Assembly (NCBI GenBank): GCA_001730015.1
Contig: MDLA01000080.1
Coordinates: forward strand, 1 to 64,000
Direction of reading: 5' to 3'
Source of the DNA: Chromatiales bacterium (ex Bugula neritina AB1)
Lineage (GTDB): Bacteria > Pseudomonadota > Gammaproteobacteria > Granulosicoccales > Granulosicoccaceae
Length of the DNA stretch: 64,000 bases
The position numbers and the translations under genes are program-made. Shown piece after piece: positions 53,347 to 64,000 of the stretch. Numbering within the stretch: position 1 is the stretch's first letter; each line of letters starts with the position of its first letter. Under the pieces are notes generated by a model that did no database searches, had not been told where the DNA came from, and worked only from the letters and a program-made list of their open reading frames with translations.

Positions 53347-56247
53347 TCATTCGACCCCGTCGATTTTATGCAGTGGTTGGTAAAGTGTCTTTCCGTTTTT
53401 GAAATCCGACAGTCTGGCGATTGCCTTATATGACGGGAATCTGGCGGGCGTCGAATCTGTTGCTGCACTGCCTTCGTTGTAGCTCACTATGCGCCCGGCA
53501 GTTTTTTCGATAAAGAGTGTTCGATAGAGTGTGACAATTTCTTTTTTAGTCAGCGTTTTAACAGCGGCGGAAAAACGTTCGGTAGCATCAAAGATGTAGT
53601 CTTCTCTGTACAGAGCGCTCCAATACCGGGCGGTGCGTTCACTGAGACGTTTGTCTGTTTGTTCAACTTGTCCGATTAGCGCCTCGCGATGTCGTTCGAA
53701 TTCATTGGAGTCCATAGTCAGTAAGGTTTTTTCGAATCGCACCAGGAACTCTTCAATGGCTGCCAGCTGTTCGCCCGGCCCTGTGGACGGTGATTGCAGG
53801 GAAAGCACAATTGAAGGTACCTGCTGGATATCGATACCATAGGTAAAGACAAAGTATCCGAGCTGCTGCCGTGTTCGTAAATCGTCATAGAAAGGCTGGG
53901 TCAGTATTTGCCGCAACAAGGCGAAGCGTGCTCTGCTGGCGCGGTGTCTTTCAATGCCTTGCCAGTACACAGCAATTGAAGAATCCGGGTGATCTATATC
54001 CAGTTGACGAACAAATTGTTGCGTCTGCGGTACTTTGACCACCAGGCTACCGGTAACCTGCGCGGGAGTCGCATCTCTGGCAAAAGCGTGTTCGAGAATC
54101 GCTGTACGTTTTAAGGTCTCGTCAGCACTGATATTGCCGTGTGAAAGGGCGATGATACGGATCTCTTTAAACAGTTGTGCTACAAATTCGCGTAAATCTT
54201 CAGGCGTGATGCTGTTCAATTCCGCGATTCTCTGAGTTTCTGTAAAGTAGGGCTCGATGAGCAGTTTTCGAATTTCGCTGCCAACCCGCTGGTAAGGTGC
54301 TTCTTTGGCGTAATTTTCAATCTGGTCGATAAGTTCCCGACGGACCTGTTCAAATTTATCCGTTGTAAATTCAGGTTTTAGCATTGCTGCAACCAGTTTT
54401 TCCAGCATGATCCGCTGCCCGTCCGTGTAGCCGGACAGCCGGATGCCAAGACCGCGTGTGTTGAATGACAAGTTATATCCGAGACCTGCAAGATTTGCCG
54501 GATAGGAAAATTCATTGAGTTGCTCGTTTACCAGTTCTACATACAGGCTGGTCAGTACCCGCGAACGTGCTGTGGCATTGGCTGCGGGTGTCTGGATACT
54601 TGCGTTGAGGTTGGCACGTGGCACGCCGAACGATGAATCGGTCCGATGCCAAACCTCGATTTTATCGGTGTTACGCAGGTTTACCGGATCACTGTTTACG
54701 TCAGTCAGAAGGGTCAGGTCTTCTGGCAGAAATTCGTTGGGAACCGGAAATGATATTTCTGCTGATGTTCCGGCGTTCTTCCATTTTTGCAGAACTTCAG
54801 CCGGTATGGGATTGATACTGTACGGGGTGTCGTACCAGTCTGTTATCAGCTCGGTTTCGAGGTGCGGTGCCATGACTATCAGCTGAAGATTGTCCGGTAC
54901 CAGGTGCTGTAATACTTCATTAATACCTTCTGTATCGAAGTGACTGCGCCGATACGGACCGGAGATGAGTTTTTCGGTTGGCCAGTCCTGCGCGCGACTG
55001 GCCAGGGCTCGAACTATAGCACTGGCACTTGCTTGCTCCTGATATCGAAAAGACAATTCATCCAGCATCTGTGATTCTTTATAGATCCATTCAGGCAGCC
55101 CGCTTTCGCGTACCATATTTATACCGCGAAATACATAGGTCACAAGTTCATCTATAGAGTTGACACCAGCTTCAGTCAGACCGATGGTTACGTCAAACGT
55201 AGCGGCTCCACGGATCTCTGTGCCACTGCCCGCCGACAGGCTGTTTGCCCAGCCCTTGAGTTTTAATGCCGATAGCAAACTGTTTTCACCTTCATGTCCG
55301 AGGATGTTGCCGATATAGGATTTTGGACGTGTGAAGCGATGTTTTTCCCGTTTCGGGATCGGGAAGGTCAACGTTAGAAAACGCTGATCCTTGAGCGGTG
55401 TAATATTCATCCGGGACGGCAAACTCTCAGGCTTAAACAGAGGTATTTTAAAAAACTGCCGTTCTGCATTGCGGTTTGGCACCTGTGTGAAGCGGCTTCT
55501 AACCCATTCTTCCAGCTGATCCAGGGGTTCCTGCCCGAGTATCGCCAGTGACATAATGTTTGATGAGTAGTGTTCATTATAAAAGCGAATAAGCTCGTCG
55601 CGTATGTCGGAGTCCTCGCGATCATTCAGGGTCTGTAAATTCCCGGTCGTGAAGCGTGACATGGGGTGTGACTGGTTATATCCGCGTTTACGAGCGGACC
55701 AGTAGCGCAGGCCGTCCTCTTTTTGCTTGCCGGTGAATTCAGAATGAACTGCATTTTTCTCTCTTTGAACCAGATCTGCGGTAAAGAGTGGAGCAATAAA
55801 AAATTGCGCAAATTGATCAAGGGCGGGCTCGAGGTGATCGGCTTCGATGGTAAAGTGATAGTTGGTATTTGAATAGCTGGTGTAGGCATTGTTCGAACCG
55901 CCATGACTGCGGATGAATTGAGCGTAGCTTCCGGCTTCGGGGTACCTTTTTGTACCGAGAAACAGCATGTGCTCTAGAAAATGAGCGAGACCTTCACGGT
56001 CTGAGGGGTCGCTGCCAGCTCCCACGGCGACATCCATTGAAGCACTGGCAGTCTCGGCTGCCGAATCATGAATCAGCGTAACAAGCATGCCATTGTCGAG
56101 TGTAAGGGCGCGATAGGAGCGGGGGTCGTTTGGACTTTTTTCAATCACAGCGGCAGTGCCATTGTTCAGTAAAACAGCGGATAGAGCGAACAATGCCAGT
56201 GTAGACCGGCCGATCGTACGAAGCGTGTAGAAACAATGGTTGTCCAA
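53347..56247 (-). CDS. M16 family (pitrilysin-like) zinc metallopeptidase
   Basis: A 966-residue periplasmic peptidase. Start is TTG 56247, behind GGGAG; no ATG precedes the signal peptide (LALFALSAVLLNNGTAA). The inverted zinc motif HxxEH is H89-FL-E92-H93 (LAHFLEHMLFLGTKRYP), and the third ligand is in KNAVHSEF. Length and the two M16 halves with C-terminal FVFTYGIDIQQ agree with protease III. It degrades small peptides. It is divergent from purL. Confidence 0.93.
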   Translation of the reverse strand: MDNHCFYTLRTIGRSTLALFALSAVLLNNGTAAVIEKSPNDPRSYRALTLDNGMLVTLIHDSAAETASASMDVAVGAGSDPSDREGLAHFLEHMLFLGTKRYPEAGSYAQFIRSHGGSNNAYTSYSNTNYHFTIEADHLEPALDQFAQFFIAPLFTADLVQREKNAVHSEFTGKQKEDGLRYWSARKRGYNQSHPMSRFTTGNLQTLNDREDSDIRDELIRFYNEHYSSNIMSLAILGQEPLDQLEEWVRSRFTQVPNRNAERQFFKIPLFKPESLPSRMNITPLKDQRFLTLTFPIPKREKHRFTRPKSYIGNILGHEGENSLLSALKLKGWANSLSAGSGTEIRGAATFDVTIGLTEAGVNSIDELVTYVFRGINMVRESGLPEWIYKESQMLDELSFRYQEQASASAIVRALASRAQDWPTEKLISGPYRRSHFDTEGINEVLQHLVPDNLQLIVMAPHLETELITDWYDTPYSINPIPAEVLQKWKNAGTSAEISFPVPNEFLPEDLTLLTDVNSDPVNLRNTDKIEVWHRTDSSFGVPRANLNASIQTPAANATARSRVLTSLYVELVNEQLNEFSYPANLAGLGYNLSFNTRGLGIRLSGYTDGQRIMLEKLVAAMLKPEFTTDKFEQVRRELIDQIENYAKEAPYQRVGSEIRKLLIEPYFTETQRIAELNSITPEDLREFVAQLFKEIRIIALSHGNISADETLKRTAILEHAFARDATPAQVTGSLVVKVPQTQQFVRQLDIDHPDSSIAVYWQGIERHRASRARFALLRQILTQPFYDDLRTRQQLGYFVFTYGIDIQQVPSIVLSLQSPSTGPGEQLAAIEEFLVRFEKTLLTMDSNEFERHREALIGQVEQTDKRLSERTARYWSALYREDYIFDATERFSAAVKTLTKKEIVTLYRTLFIEKTAGRIVSYNEGSAATDSTPARFPSYKAIARLSDFKNGKTLYQPLHKIDGVE

Positions 56248-56511
56248 ACAGTATCTCCCGGTCGGGGTTGCCGCACCGTGCCATCAATGGCTCAGGTATA
56301 GTCAAGAAAAAATTTTGTTATATAGGTGTCAGACGGTGAGAATACAAGCGAGGGCACTTGATTGAGCTGCCCGGTATGATGTTCGTTGCTGCTGATTTTT
56401 CATGTGTAATGCCGTTGCGATTTCGCTGATAACTGCGGCGCAGCCGGTGCGTTTTCGATCAGCCGGTTTTCAATGACTGCGCTGTGGTTGTGGCATAATG
56501 GCGTGTAGATA

Positions 56512-59500
56512 ATGCCTTCCCACTTCCCTTTTTCTCCAACTGATCAGGAATCTCCACTCATGCAGGTGCTGTTTGGCGATCGTGCACTGTCGACTTTCCG
56601 GCTAGAGGCGTTTCTTCAGGAATGTCGCGCCCGGGCTATACCGGTCTCGAAGATCGATACGCGTTTTGTGTATCTGATCAATGAGGGGCCAGGCGAAGCA
56701 CGTGTCGATGAAGACCGTCGATTGCGCGAATTGCTGCAGGCACAGCCTGACAGCGAAATACGCATAGACCGGTTGGTGATACCACGTGCCGGTACGTTAT
56801 CGCCCTGGTCGACTAAAGCCACCGATATCTGCCACAACTGTGGCCTGCACAATATCAGGCGCGTCGAAAGGGCGGTTGCCTGGCAGATCGATGGTGCCCG
56901 GGTCGATCTGCACGCATTGCATGATCTGATATTTGACCGCATGACCGAAATGGTTTTGCCTTCGCTGGAAAAGGCAGGCATTGTGTTTGAGCAGCATGAT
57001 CCCGCCCCGCTGCAGCATATTGATGTTCTGATTGGTGGTGCGGATCAGCTAGCCGTTGATAATCGGCGTCTCGGCTTTGCTCTGTCTGCCGATGAGATCG
57101 ACTATCTCGTGGGGAACTATAAGGCGCTTGAGCGTAACCCGACTGATGCAGAACTGATGATGTTTGCACAGGCTAACTCGGAACACTGTCGGCACAAAAT
57201 ATTCAATGCGGACTGGGTAGTCGACGGAATAGCAGCTGATGCTTCGTTGTTCGATATGATTCGCGAAACGCATAAGGCGCAACCGCAAGGGACTCTGGTC
57301 GCCTATGATGATAACGCTGCGGTGATCGAAGGGTATGTTGGAGATCGGTTTGCGGCTAACCCTGATACGTATTTATATGAAGCGGTTCGAGAGCCAGTAA
57401 ATATACAAATCAAGGTCGAGACACACAACCATCCCACGGCGATAAGCCCGTTTGCAGGAGCGGCGACGGGAGCTGGAGGAGAGATTCGGGATGAAGGTGC
57501 AACCGGCAACGGGGCGCGACCAAAGGCGGGGATTTGCGGTTTCAGTGTCTCTAATTTGCGCATCCCGGAGTTTCAGCATAGCTGGGAGCAAAGCGCTGGT
57601 AAGCCGGATCATCTGGCATCGGCACTGGATATCATGCTTGAAGGGCCTATTGGCGCTGCAGCGTTCAACAATGAATTCGGCCGACCGAATCTAGCGGGAT
57701 ATTTTCGAACGCTGGAAGTACAGGTGCCGCTGCAGCCTGGCGCACAGTGGCGGGGATACCACAAACCGATAATGATAGCCGGCGGCTCAGGCAATATTCG
57801 ACCCGGCAATACCTTTAAAAAACCGGTACCGCCGCATAGCGTTGTCGTGGTTCTGGGCGGGCCCGCCATGCTGATAGGTCTGGGCGGCGGTGCTGCTTCG
57901 TCTATGGCGAGCGGGCAAAGCGACTCCTCTCTTGACTTTGCATCTGTTCAGCGCGGTAACCCGGAGATGGAGCGGCGTTGTCAGGAGGTGATTAATCAAT
58001 GCGTGGCACTGGCGGAATCGTCACCGGTGTTGTCGATGCACGATGTCGGTGCCGGCGGTTTATCAAATGCACTGCCGGAACTTATGCACGATGCCGGGCG
58101 GGGTGGACGGTTTGATATACGACGCGTGCTGAACGATGAGCCCGGGATGTCGCCGATGGAGCTCTGGTGTAATGAATCGCAGGAACGCTATGTTCTCGCT
58201 ATTGCTGAAGATAAGCTAGCGCAGTTTGAGTCAATTTGCACCCGAGAACGTTGCCCTTATGCGATTGTTGGTGAGGCGACAGAAGCACAGCATTTATTGG
58301 TGAGTGATACCTTGCTGGGTGAAGTTCCGGTCGATATGTCGCTTGATTTGTTATTAGGCAAGCCGCCGAAACTGACGCTCGATGTTGCTCGACAAAGCTA
58401 TTGCGAAAAGTCGCTTGATTTTGCGGGTGTTACCCTCGATGAAGCTGTTGATCGGGTGTTTAACTGTCCGGCGGTGGCGGCAAAGAATTTTCTAATTACG
58501 ATTGCTGACCGTAGTGTTGGCGGGCTGGTGCATCGTGATCAGCTGGTAGGGCCCTATCAGATGCCGCTGGCGGATGCGGCAATTACGCTGTCAGATTTTA
58601 ACGGGTATTCTGGTGAATCTATGGCGATGGGCGAGCGCTCTCCACTCGCCATGATCAGCCCTGAGGCGTCCGGCCGGATGGCAGTAGCAGAGGCCCTGAC
58701 TAACATGATCAGCTCGGCGGCCGGAGATATTAAACAAATTAAGCTGTCAGCAAACTGGATGGCAGCCAGTGGGCATGGCGGAGAAGATGCCGCCCTTTTT
58801 GATACGGTCACTGCCGTAGCACGGGATTTTTGTCCGCTGCTGGGTATTTCGATTCCTGTAGGCAAAGATTCATTGTCTATGCAGACAGTGTGGCAGCAGC
58901 AAGGGCAAACGGAAACTGTCTCTGCTCCGTTGTCTTTAATTATTACCGCCTTTGCACCGGTTAAGGATGTACGCATGGCAAGAACGCCGGAGCTGAAGGT
59001 GACCGCGGATGACAGCGTGCTGCTGCTGATCGATCTGGGTATGGGTAAGGACCGGCTGGCAGGTTCCGCGCTGGCTCAAGTGTTTAATCAGATTGGTCAT
59101 GAGTGCCCTGATATCGATGATCCCCTGAAGCTTCGTGCTTTGTATACCTGCATGCAGGAACTGATGCTGCAGGAGTTGATTCTTGCATGCCACGATCGCT
59201 CTGATGGTGGTTTGTTTACCACAGTGGCCGAAATGGCGTTTGCGGCGAATACCGGTGTTGCACTTTCTCTAAAAGCGAATCGGAACGGAGCGCTTGGCAA
59301 TCTATTCGCTGAAGAAGCCGGTCTGGTCATACAGGTGGAGCGAGCAGCACTGGCAGCTGTTGAGCTGGCATTCCGACAGCACGGACTGGCAGAATGCGTA
59401 TCGCAGATTGGAGTGCTCAGCGGCGATTCAGAATTCAGTGTCCGTATAAACGACGAGCCGGTTTATAGAAAACCGCTTGCTGAACTAAAGCGTCAATGGT

Positions 59501-60411
59501 GGGAAACCAGTTATCGCATGCAGCGTTTGCGCGATAACCCGGTTTGTGCCGATGAAGAATACCAGGAGGTTTGTCGGCGCGATGATCCGGGTATCAGCCC
59601 GTATCTAACATTTGATCCCCGTAATTCGGGCCCGGTGTATACGGGGTGCCGACCCAGGGTTGCCATTTTGCGAGAGCAGGGTGTTAATGGCTATCTGGAA
59701 ATGGCCGCAGCGTTTGACCGTGCCGGATTCGAGTGCCGTGATGTACACATGACTGACATAATAAACGGCTTGTGTTCTCTTGAAGAATTCTCGGGGCTGG
59801 TTGCCTGTGGCGGTTTTTCCTATGGCGATGTGCTCGGTGCCGGAGGTGGCTGGGCACATACAATCCGCTATAATCCGGTAGCGGCAGATCAGTTTAACCG
59901 TTTTTTTCAGCGTCCGGATGTATTTGCGCTGGGCGTTTGCAATGGATGCCAGATGTTTTCTCATCTGAAAGCGTTTATACCGGGCGCATCGGCCTGGCCG
60001 TCTTTCAAGCGCAATAAATCGGAGCAGTTTGAATCGCGATTATCGACGGTTCTGGTTGAACGCTCGCCGTCTATATTGCTGACGGGTATGGAAGGATCGA
60101 AAATTCCTGTTGTCGTGGCGCACGGTGAAGGTCGGGTGGATCCAGCAGCACAGACCGACAAGCCCGTAGTGACGCTGCGCTATGCAGATAACTTCGGAAA
60201 TATTTCTGAGACTTATCCGGCCAACCCGAATGGCTCGCCGAACGGCGTAACCGGACTATGCAGTGAAGACGGCCGGTTTAATATCATGATGCCGCATCCG
60301 GAGCGGGTGTTCCGTACAGTACAGAATTCATGGCATCCGGCATCGTGGGGCGAAGATGGTCCCTGGCTGAAGATGTTCCGCAATGCACGCTATTGGGTGG
60401 CCAATATCTAG
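56512..60411 (+). CDS. purL: phosphoribosylformylglycinamidine synthase PurL (single-chain)
   Basis: A 1,299-residue enzyme combining the synthetase and the glutaminase, the large form of gammaproteobacteria. It converts FGAR, glutamine and ATP to FGAM in purine synthesis. Visible: the N-terminal PurS-like region, [61 protein letters not shown], and the glutaminase with the nucleophile Cys in [12 protein letters not shown]. No PurR box was seen upstream. It converges on the next gene with 55 bases between stops. Confidence 0.97.
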   Translation: MPSHFPFSPTDQESPLMQVLFGDRALSTFRLEAFLQECRARAIPVSKIDTRFVYLINEGPGEARVDEDRRLRELLQAQPDSEIRIDRLVIPRAGTLSPWSTKATDICHNCGLHNIRRVERAVAWQIDGARVDLHALHDLIFDRMTEMVLPSLEKAGIVFEQHDPAPLQHIDVLIGGADQLAVDNRRLGFALSADEIDYLVGNYKALERNPTDAELMMFAQANSEHCRHKIFNADWVVDGIAADASLFDMIRETHKAQPQGTLVAYDDNAAVIEGYVGDRFAANPDTYLYEAVREPVNIQIKVETHNHPTAISPFAGAATGAGGEIRDEGATGNGARPKAGICGFSVSNLRIPEFQHSWEQSAGKPDHLASALDIMLEGPIGAAAFNNEFGRPNLAGYFRTLEVQVPLQPGAQWRGYHKPIMIAGGSGNIRPGNTFKKPVPPHSVVVVLGGPAMLIGLGGGAASSMASGQSDSSLDFASVQRGNPEMERRCQEVINQCVALAESSPVLSMHDVGAGGLSNALPELMHDAGRGGRFDIRRVLNDEPGMSPMELWCNESQERYVLAIAEDKLAQFESICTRERCPYAIVGEATEAQHLLVSDTLLGEVPVDMSLDLLLGKPPKLTLDVARQSYCEKSLDFAGVTLDEAVDRVFNCPAVAAKNFLITIADRSVGGLVHRDQLVGPYQMPLADAAITLSDFNGYSGESMAMGERSPLAMISPEASGRMAVAEALTNMISSAAGDIKQIKLSANWMAASGHGGEDAALFDTVTAVARDFCPLLGISIPVGKDSLSMQTVWQQQGQTETVSAPLSLIITAFAPVKDVRMARTPELKVTADDSVLLLIDLGMGKDRLAGSALAQVFNQIGHECPDIDDPLKLRALYTCMQELMLQELILACHDRSDGGLFTTVAEMAFAANTGVALSLKANRNGALGNLFAEEAGLVIQVERAALAAVELAFRQHGLAECVSQIGVLSGDSEFSVRINDEPVYRKPLAELKRQWWETSYRMQRLRDNPVCADEEYQEVCRRDDPGISPYLTFDPRNSGPVYTGCRPRVAILREQGVNGYLEMAAAFDRAGFECRDVHMTDIINGLCSLEEFSGLVACGGFSYGDVLGAGGGWAHTIRYNPVAADQFNRFFQRPDVFALGVCNGCQMFSHLKAFIPGASAWPSFKRNKSEQFESRLSTVLVERSPSILLTGMEGSKIPVVVAHGEGRVDPAAQTDKPVVTLRYADNFGNISETYPANPNGSPNGVTGLCSEDGRFNIMMPHPERVFRTVQNSWHPASWGEDGPWLKMFRNARYWVANI

Positions 60412-60466
60412 ACACTGTTTTTTTCACTGATTTTTCACTGATCCGGTTTTTCAGCGATCCAGGAGA

Positions 60467-62638
60467 TCACAGAGATTTTATCCGGGCTGGTGAGTCGAAG
60501 CTTGACTCACTGTCGAGATATCGGCGAATAGTGGGTATATCGATTTCCAGACGTTCTATAGATACCCTCAGCCACTCGGCCGTGGCTGCGACTGTTTCGC
60601 GGGATAACCCTTTGCCGACAATATGGTGGTAGATGCGATCATCGTATTCCTGCTGGGACAGCGATACGACAGGTGATTGCATCGACATGGCGGCAGCAGA
60701 TTTTTCCAGCATGGCGTACGGTGTCAGGCTTACATCTGTTACATTTTTCTGCAGATAGCGCTGCCACTGATTGACTTTATCGTGAAACTTAACTGCTGTT
60801 TTTACTGTATTAGCCAGATTGGTTTCCGAAGATACAAACATCGGGATCAGGGTGGTTAGTTTATGCGCTGAGGTAGCAGCTGGGCGCAACGCTGGTGTGA
60901 GGCTGTTGAAATCCCGCTGAAATGAAGGCCAGTGTTCAATCAGTCGGCTGACCAGATGCGAAGAGTCGAGCTCATACGATAGGTTGCGGGCAAAGTTTAC
61001 TACTGAATCCAGTCGCTGCCAGTTGCTGTTTACACCGCGAAACAGATTGCCAAAGCAGCGCTTGTAATACACGTCGTTTTCAAAGAGCTCCGAAAATTTG
61101 AGGGTTTTAGACAGTTCAGTCAGTGATTCCAGGTCTTTGTCCGTCACTAGTCCATTGTGGGTCTTCAGTATCTCGTTGAGCTGTCGCCTGGCTCTGAAGT
61201 AGGCCGGGTTTGTCAGTTGAGATTCCTGCTCCCGCTTTGCAATAATTTTGATCAGGCGCGCCAGAGAGCGGCTATTCGGCACTGCGCTCAAGTGAAACAA
61301 CTCGCGGGCAGTCTCCATTTGGTGTTCTATAGATGCGGCTTGAATTTTAGCTTTCTGCAGTAGCAACCGGGTGTCGGGGTCGGCATGCATGGAGATCGCG
61401 TGATGCTGCATCTCAGGGGGTGCATTGTTAATACGACTGTGTGATTTATAGAGGTTAACAAGTAAACCAACCGTTTGTTCGCTGGAATTAAAATGGCGTT
61501 TGAATTCGCTTTGCTCGCACAGATTTTCAATGTCTGCGGCCATTCGTCTGACGCGTTCAGGCAGTTTATAGATATGCTGGAGTCGCCAGTAGCCCAGGCC
61601 GATTTCGGTTAGCCATTGAGCACACTTGAGCGACTTCTCTAAATTTTCTCCGTGCAGATCGGGATCTCGAGCTAAAAGTGATTCGCTCGAAAGCCCCTGT
61701 TCTTTGGTGCCGGCGAAACTTTGCAATGCAGCTGATAGCTGATCACCGTCTATAAAACGCAGCATGCGGATGGCCAGTTGCGCATTGAACTGATCCGGGG
61801 CAGGCGGCATGGGCTGAAATTCTGTTCCCGGCCGGGTTCTGGCAAGCTCGAGATCCAGTCTCTCGTCAGGCGATATATCGGTTAACACATCTGATTGCAG
61901 AGTAAACAGACCGGTATTTGCGCTGATTCGGCATTGAAGTGTTGCGTGCAATTTGCGGCTGAGCGCACGCAGGAAATCTCGCATGTCGGCTGCGGTATCG
62001 AAAGGTTCTATGATCTGCTCGACATGGCTGTCGCAGGATTCGGCGATATGTGGATTCAGCCTGAGTGAGCCTTGAGTGTAGCTGACGGTATACGGGCTTC
62101 CACGTCCCCGCGAACGGTCTATTGTCACTGGTATTAAGAGTAACGGGATGCGTTTTTTCTGACCCTGGCGATCTATGGTTACGGCGAACCCTGCGGCAAT
62201 GTAGAGCGAATACCGGATAGCCGGGTTATCGGGCGACGTTTCCATTTGCAGCTTTCTGCATTGCTGCGACAGCGTGCGGTCATCGTGCCGGGTCTGCAGG
62301 TAGCGAGCGCTGTTGAGCGCTTTGGAGCTGGCATCGCCGCTGCTGTCTGGTGCCTGAGGTAGCAGATGAACCGGGTTTCCTCGGGTTACTAATTCACGAT
62401 AGACCTCTACGCAGGAAATTGGGTTTAGCTGTACATCCGCGTTGCTGGAGTTCCAGTTTTTCAGCATGCTGCTCCGCAGAACGCGTGTTTGCTGCTGATC
62501 CGTATCAGTGCCGTCGGTGTTGATAGCGGCTTCAACCACGTCGATTGCTTCTTCCTGACGGGGCAGATCACCCGACCATGAGTCTGATGCTTCGTGGGCA
62601 GGCGATGGTGCAGTTGGGTATTGCGCTGTAAGTGTCAT
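60467..62638 (-). CDS. DUF4011-like protein without a helicase domain
   Basis: A 723-residue soluble protein. Residues about 75-205 resemble the N-terminal region of DUF4011/DUF3320 superfamily-1 helicases: YLQTRHDDRTLSQQCRKLQ, YSLYIAAGFAVTI, RIPLLLIPVTIDRSRGRG and SLRLNPHIAE (the usual PLLLxPVxLxR...LNPxL). After this, residues 290-723 are mostly helical, with no Walker A GxGKT, no DEAD/DExx box and no nuclease motif, although the normal family continues into an ATPase. It is convergent with purL and divergent from msrP. Function unknown; it may be a regulatory or targeting module that acts with a partner. Confidence 0.7.
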   Translation of the reverse strand: MTLTAQYPTAPSPAHEASDSWSGDLPRQEEAIDVVEAAINTDGTDTDQQQTRVLRSSMLKNWNSSNADVQLNPISCVEVYRELVTRGNPVHLLPQAPDSSGDASSKALNSARYLQTRHDDRTLSQQCRKLQMETSPDNPAIRYSLYIAAGFAVTIDRQGQKKRIPLLLIPVTIDRSRGRGSPYTVSYTQGSLRLNPHIAESCDSHVEQIIEPFDTAADMRDFLRALSRKLHATLQCRISANTGLFTLQSDVLTDISPDERLDLELARTRPGTEFQPMPPAPDQFNAQLAIRMLRFIDGDQLSAALQSFAGTKEQGLSSESLLARDPDLHGENLEKSLKCAQWLTEIGLGYWRLQHIYKLPERVRRMAADIENLCEQSEFKRHFNSSEQTVGLLVNLYKSHSRINNAPPEMQHHAISMHADPDTRLLLQKAKIQAASIEHQMETARELFHLSAVPNSRSLARLIKIIAKREQESQLTNPAYFRARRQLNEILKTHNGLVTDKDLESLTELSKTLKFSELFENDVYYKRCFGNLFRGVNSNWQRLDSVVNFARNLSYELDSSHLVSRLIEHWPSFQRDFNSLTPALRPAATSAHKLTTLIPMFVSSETNLANTVKTAVKFHDKVNQWQRYLQKNVTDVSLTPYAMLEKSAAAMSMQSPVVSLSQQEYDDRIYHHIVGKGLSRETVAATAEWLRVSIERLEIDIPTIRRYLDSESSFDSPARIKSL

Positions 62639-62936
62639 AAATTCAAACTGTCGGTTTATGGTGCATGTTTTGTCGTCATGCGATCGAACGCTACAATGAG
62701 ATTAGCAGCCCGCTGCAAAACAACAGGCAAACTCGGGTAGCAAAGTGGATTTTTTTCATCACACCGTTGCTGTTAATGTATTGGCGCGCTTGCCTGGCCC
62801 GGCTTGTGTTAACAAGAATCGTGCGCAACAGGGCGGCAAATTTCCAGAATGTTATAAAGTTGTTATGTAACTGTTAGATTTTTTCGGGCATATCTGGTCG
62901 ATAATAAGGGCGGATATCGATAAGAGCGGAGTCGTC

Positions 62937-63917
62937 ATGCCAATCACCTTTAAAGCCGGTAATAAAATCAACTCTTCAGAGATAACACCGGAAGAGGTTT
63001 TTAATCGTCGTCGTGAATTTCTTTCCGCCGCAGGCTTTACGATGGGAGCGGCAGCCATCGGGATATCACCCTGGTCTGATGTCGGGGCAGCGGTGCCGGA
63101 ACTTGGCGCGATATCACAGTGGTCCGGCTCGACCACGGAGAAGCAGACGCCCTGGACTCAGGCGACCACGTATAACAACTTTTATGAATTAGGTACGGAT
63201 AAAGGTGACCCTGCCAGAAATGCAGATCGTCTGGTGACAGATCCCTGGTCTGTTGAAATAGAAGGAGAGTGTGGCAAACCCGGTACCTACACCCTTGAGG
63301 ACATACTAAAGCCTCATGCCAATGAAGAGCGCATTTATCGATTGCGTTGTGTTGAAGCCTGGTCGATGGTGATCCCCTGGGCAGGATTTCCTCTGGGTGA
63401 TCTGCTAAAGCGATTCGAGCCCAACAGCAAGGCTAAATACGTTCAGTTTCAGACTATTATTGATAAGGAACGATTACCCGGTCAGCGCTATCCAGTGTTG
63501 CAATGGCCCTATGTCGAGGGCCTGCGTATAGACGAAGCAATGCATCCACTGACCTTAATGGCCGTTGGCATGTATGGCAAAAATTTACCCAACCAGAGTG
63601 GTGCTCCATTGCGACTGGTTGTGCCATGGAAGTACGGGTTTAAGAGTATTAAATCGATTGTTCGAATTAGCTTTGTTGAGAAACAACCTGATACCAGCTG
63701 GAATCTATCAGCCCCCAGGGAATACGGATTTTATTCCAATGTGAATCCTGACGTAAGTCATCCGCGCTGGAGTCAGGCAAAAGAACGTCGGCTCGACGGT
63801 GACACCAAAGGATTGGCCGCGCTATTCAGCAAAAAACGTGATACAGAGATGTTCAACGGATACGCCGAAGAGGTAGCCGGTTTGTATACAGGTATGGATT
63901 TGAAGACTAATTTCTAA
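62937..63917 (+). CDS. msrP: MsrP (YedY) periplasmic methionine-sulfoxide reductase, catalytic subunit
   Basis: A 326-residue molybdopterin enzyme that repairs oxidised methionines in the periplasm. The twin-arginine signal is [11 protein letters not shown] (from 24). The Mo ligand Cys138 is in [25 protein letters not shown]; the remaining YedY blocks ([52 protein letters not shown]) are intact. Good ribosome site (GCGGAG). Its usual membrane partner msrQ is not seen in the 83 bases left. Confidence 0.95.
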   Translation: MPITFKAGNKINSSEITPEEVFNRRREFLSAAGFTMGAAAIGISPWSDVGAAVPELGAISQWSGSTTEKQTPWTQATTYNNFYELGTDKGDPARNADRLVTDPWSVEIEGECGKPGTYTLEDILKPHANEERIYRLRCVEAWSMVIPWAGFPLGDLLKRFEPNSKAKYVQFQTIIDKERLPGQRYPVLQWPYVEGLRIDEAMHPLTLMAVGMYGKNLPNQSGAPLRLVVPWKYGFKSIKSIVRISFVEKQPDTSWNLSAPREYGFYSNVNPDVSHPRWSQAKERRLDGDTKGLAALFSKKRDTEMFNGYAEEVAGLYTGMDLKTNF

Positions 63918-63948
63918 TCTGGTATGAGGATTGTAGCGAGGAGGTAAC

Positions 63949-64000
63949 TTACTGAGTAAGTTCTTTCAGATCGATGGTGGCCGGCAGAGTCATATTATTT
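63949..64000 (-). CDS. probable 3' end of a convergent gene
   Basis: On the - strand the last 52 bases read as an open frame ending in TAA (63949-63951) with product ending LPATIDLKELTQ and codons typical of this genome. It is more likely the tail of a convergent gene than part of msrQ; a start of msrQ on the + strand (non-standard CTG 63952 after GAGGAGG, or ATG 63974) is the competing reading. Too little sequence to name. Confidence 0.35.
   Translation of the reverse strand, partial: NNMTLPATIDLKELTQ

Overview
The window looks like chromosome of a heterotrophic, probably marine, gammaproteobacterium. The evidence is a single-chain PurL of about 1,300 residues, an AceK-type isocitrate dehydrogenase kinase/phosphatase, a class GN sortase beside its VIT/vWA target protein, a complete pqqABCDE operon, a PhnCDE-type ABC importer and MsrP. 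Species cannot be named from the sequence alone.

Layout. Bases 1-5,000 are a decayed accessory strip. It holds a RAYT-type transposase broken by one in-frame TGA, a 55-bp tandem duplication, two copies of one ~188-bp miniature inverted-repeat element, a second unrelated 175-bp miniature element with a 4-bp target duplication, a secreted glycosidase-like protein with three DxDGDGWGWE repeats, and the C-terminal stump of a GMC oxidoreductase cut off exactly at one of the miniature elements. Bases 5,000-8,400 carry a PhnC / double-PhnE / PhnD importer. Bases 9,959-17,665 are a catabolic run on the + strand: SDR, molybdopterin oxidoreductase, class III aminotransferase, aldehyde dehydrogenase, homoprotocatechuate-type extradiol dioxygenase and a GST-like protein. 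It is preceded by a divergent DMT transporter. Converging on it is pqqABCDE on the - strand, including a 23-codon pqqA that the ORF track only shows as the tail of a longer frame. Upstream of pqqA, divergently, is a two-gene ABC exporter of the type linked to PQQ alcohol-oxidation systems, then a DUF2239 protein and a pterin-4a-carbinolamine dehydratase.

Bases 24,245-29,186 (- strand) hold a fatty acid desaturase, a CcdA-like protein, the sortase and its target. Then come MipA/OmpV, a divergent AceK, a GST / Rieske oxygenase / TSUP permease run, a histidine phosphatase, a CaiB-type CoA transferase, a YfcG-type GST, a second TSUP permease whose reading frame lacks a normal start codon, and Ogt. 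Bases 39,572-46,235 carry a hydroxyacyl-CoA-type SDR, a nitroreductase and a complete dipeptide-type ABC importer with fused ATPases. After that: a membrane PAS-GGDEF-EAL protein, a possible 18-codon leader peptide, a HemN-like radical SAM protein with an expanded CX7CX2C motif, an alpha/beta hydrolase, an AhpD-like protein, a membrane-anchored SH3-like protein, an M16 peptidase, PurL, a DUF4011-like protein with no helicase part, and MsrP.

The points most worth a second look are the helicase-less DUF4011-like protein, the AceK with an altered catalytic loop, the sortase target with an unusual sorting motif, the mixed catechol-cleavage operon, the miniature elements of the first 5 kb, the start-codon-less TSUP gene and the small ORF with a strong ribosome site before the radical SAM gene. 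All functional calls rest on motif and family recognition by eye; no database search was run.
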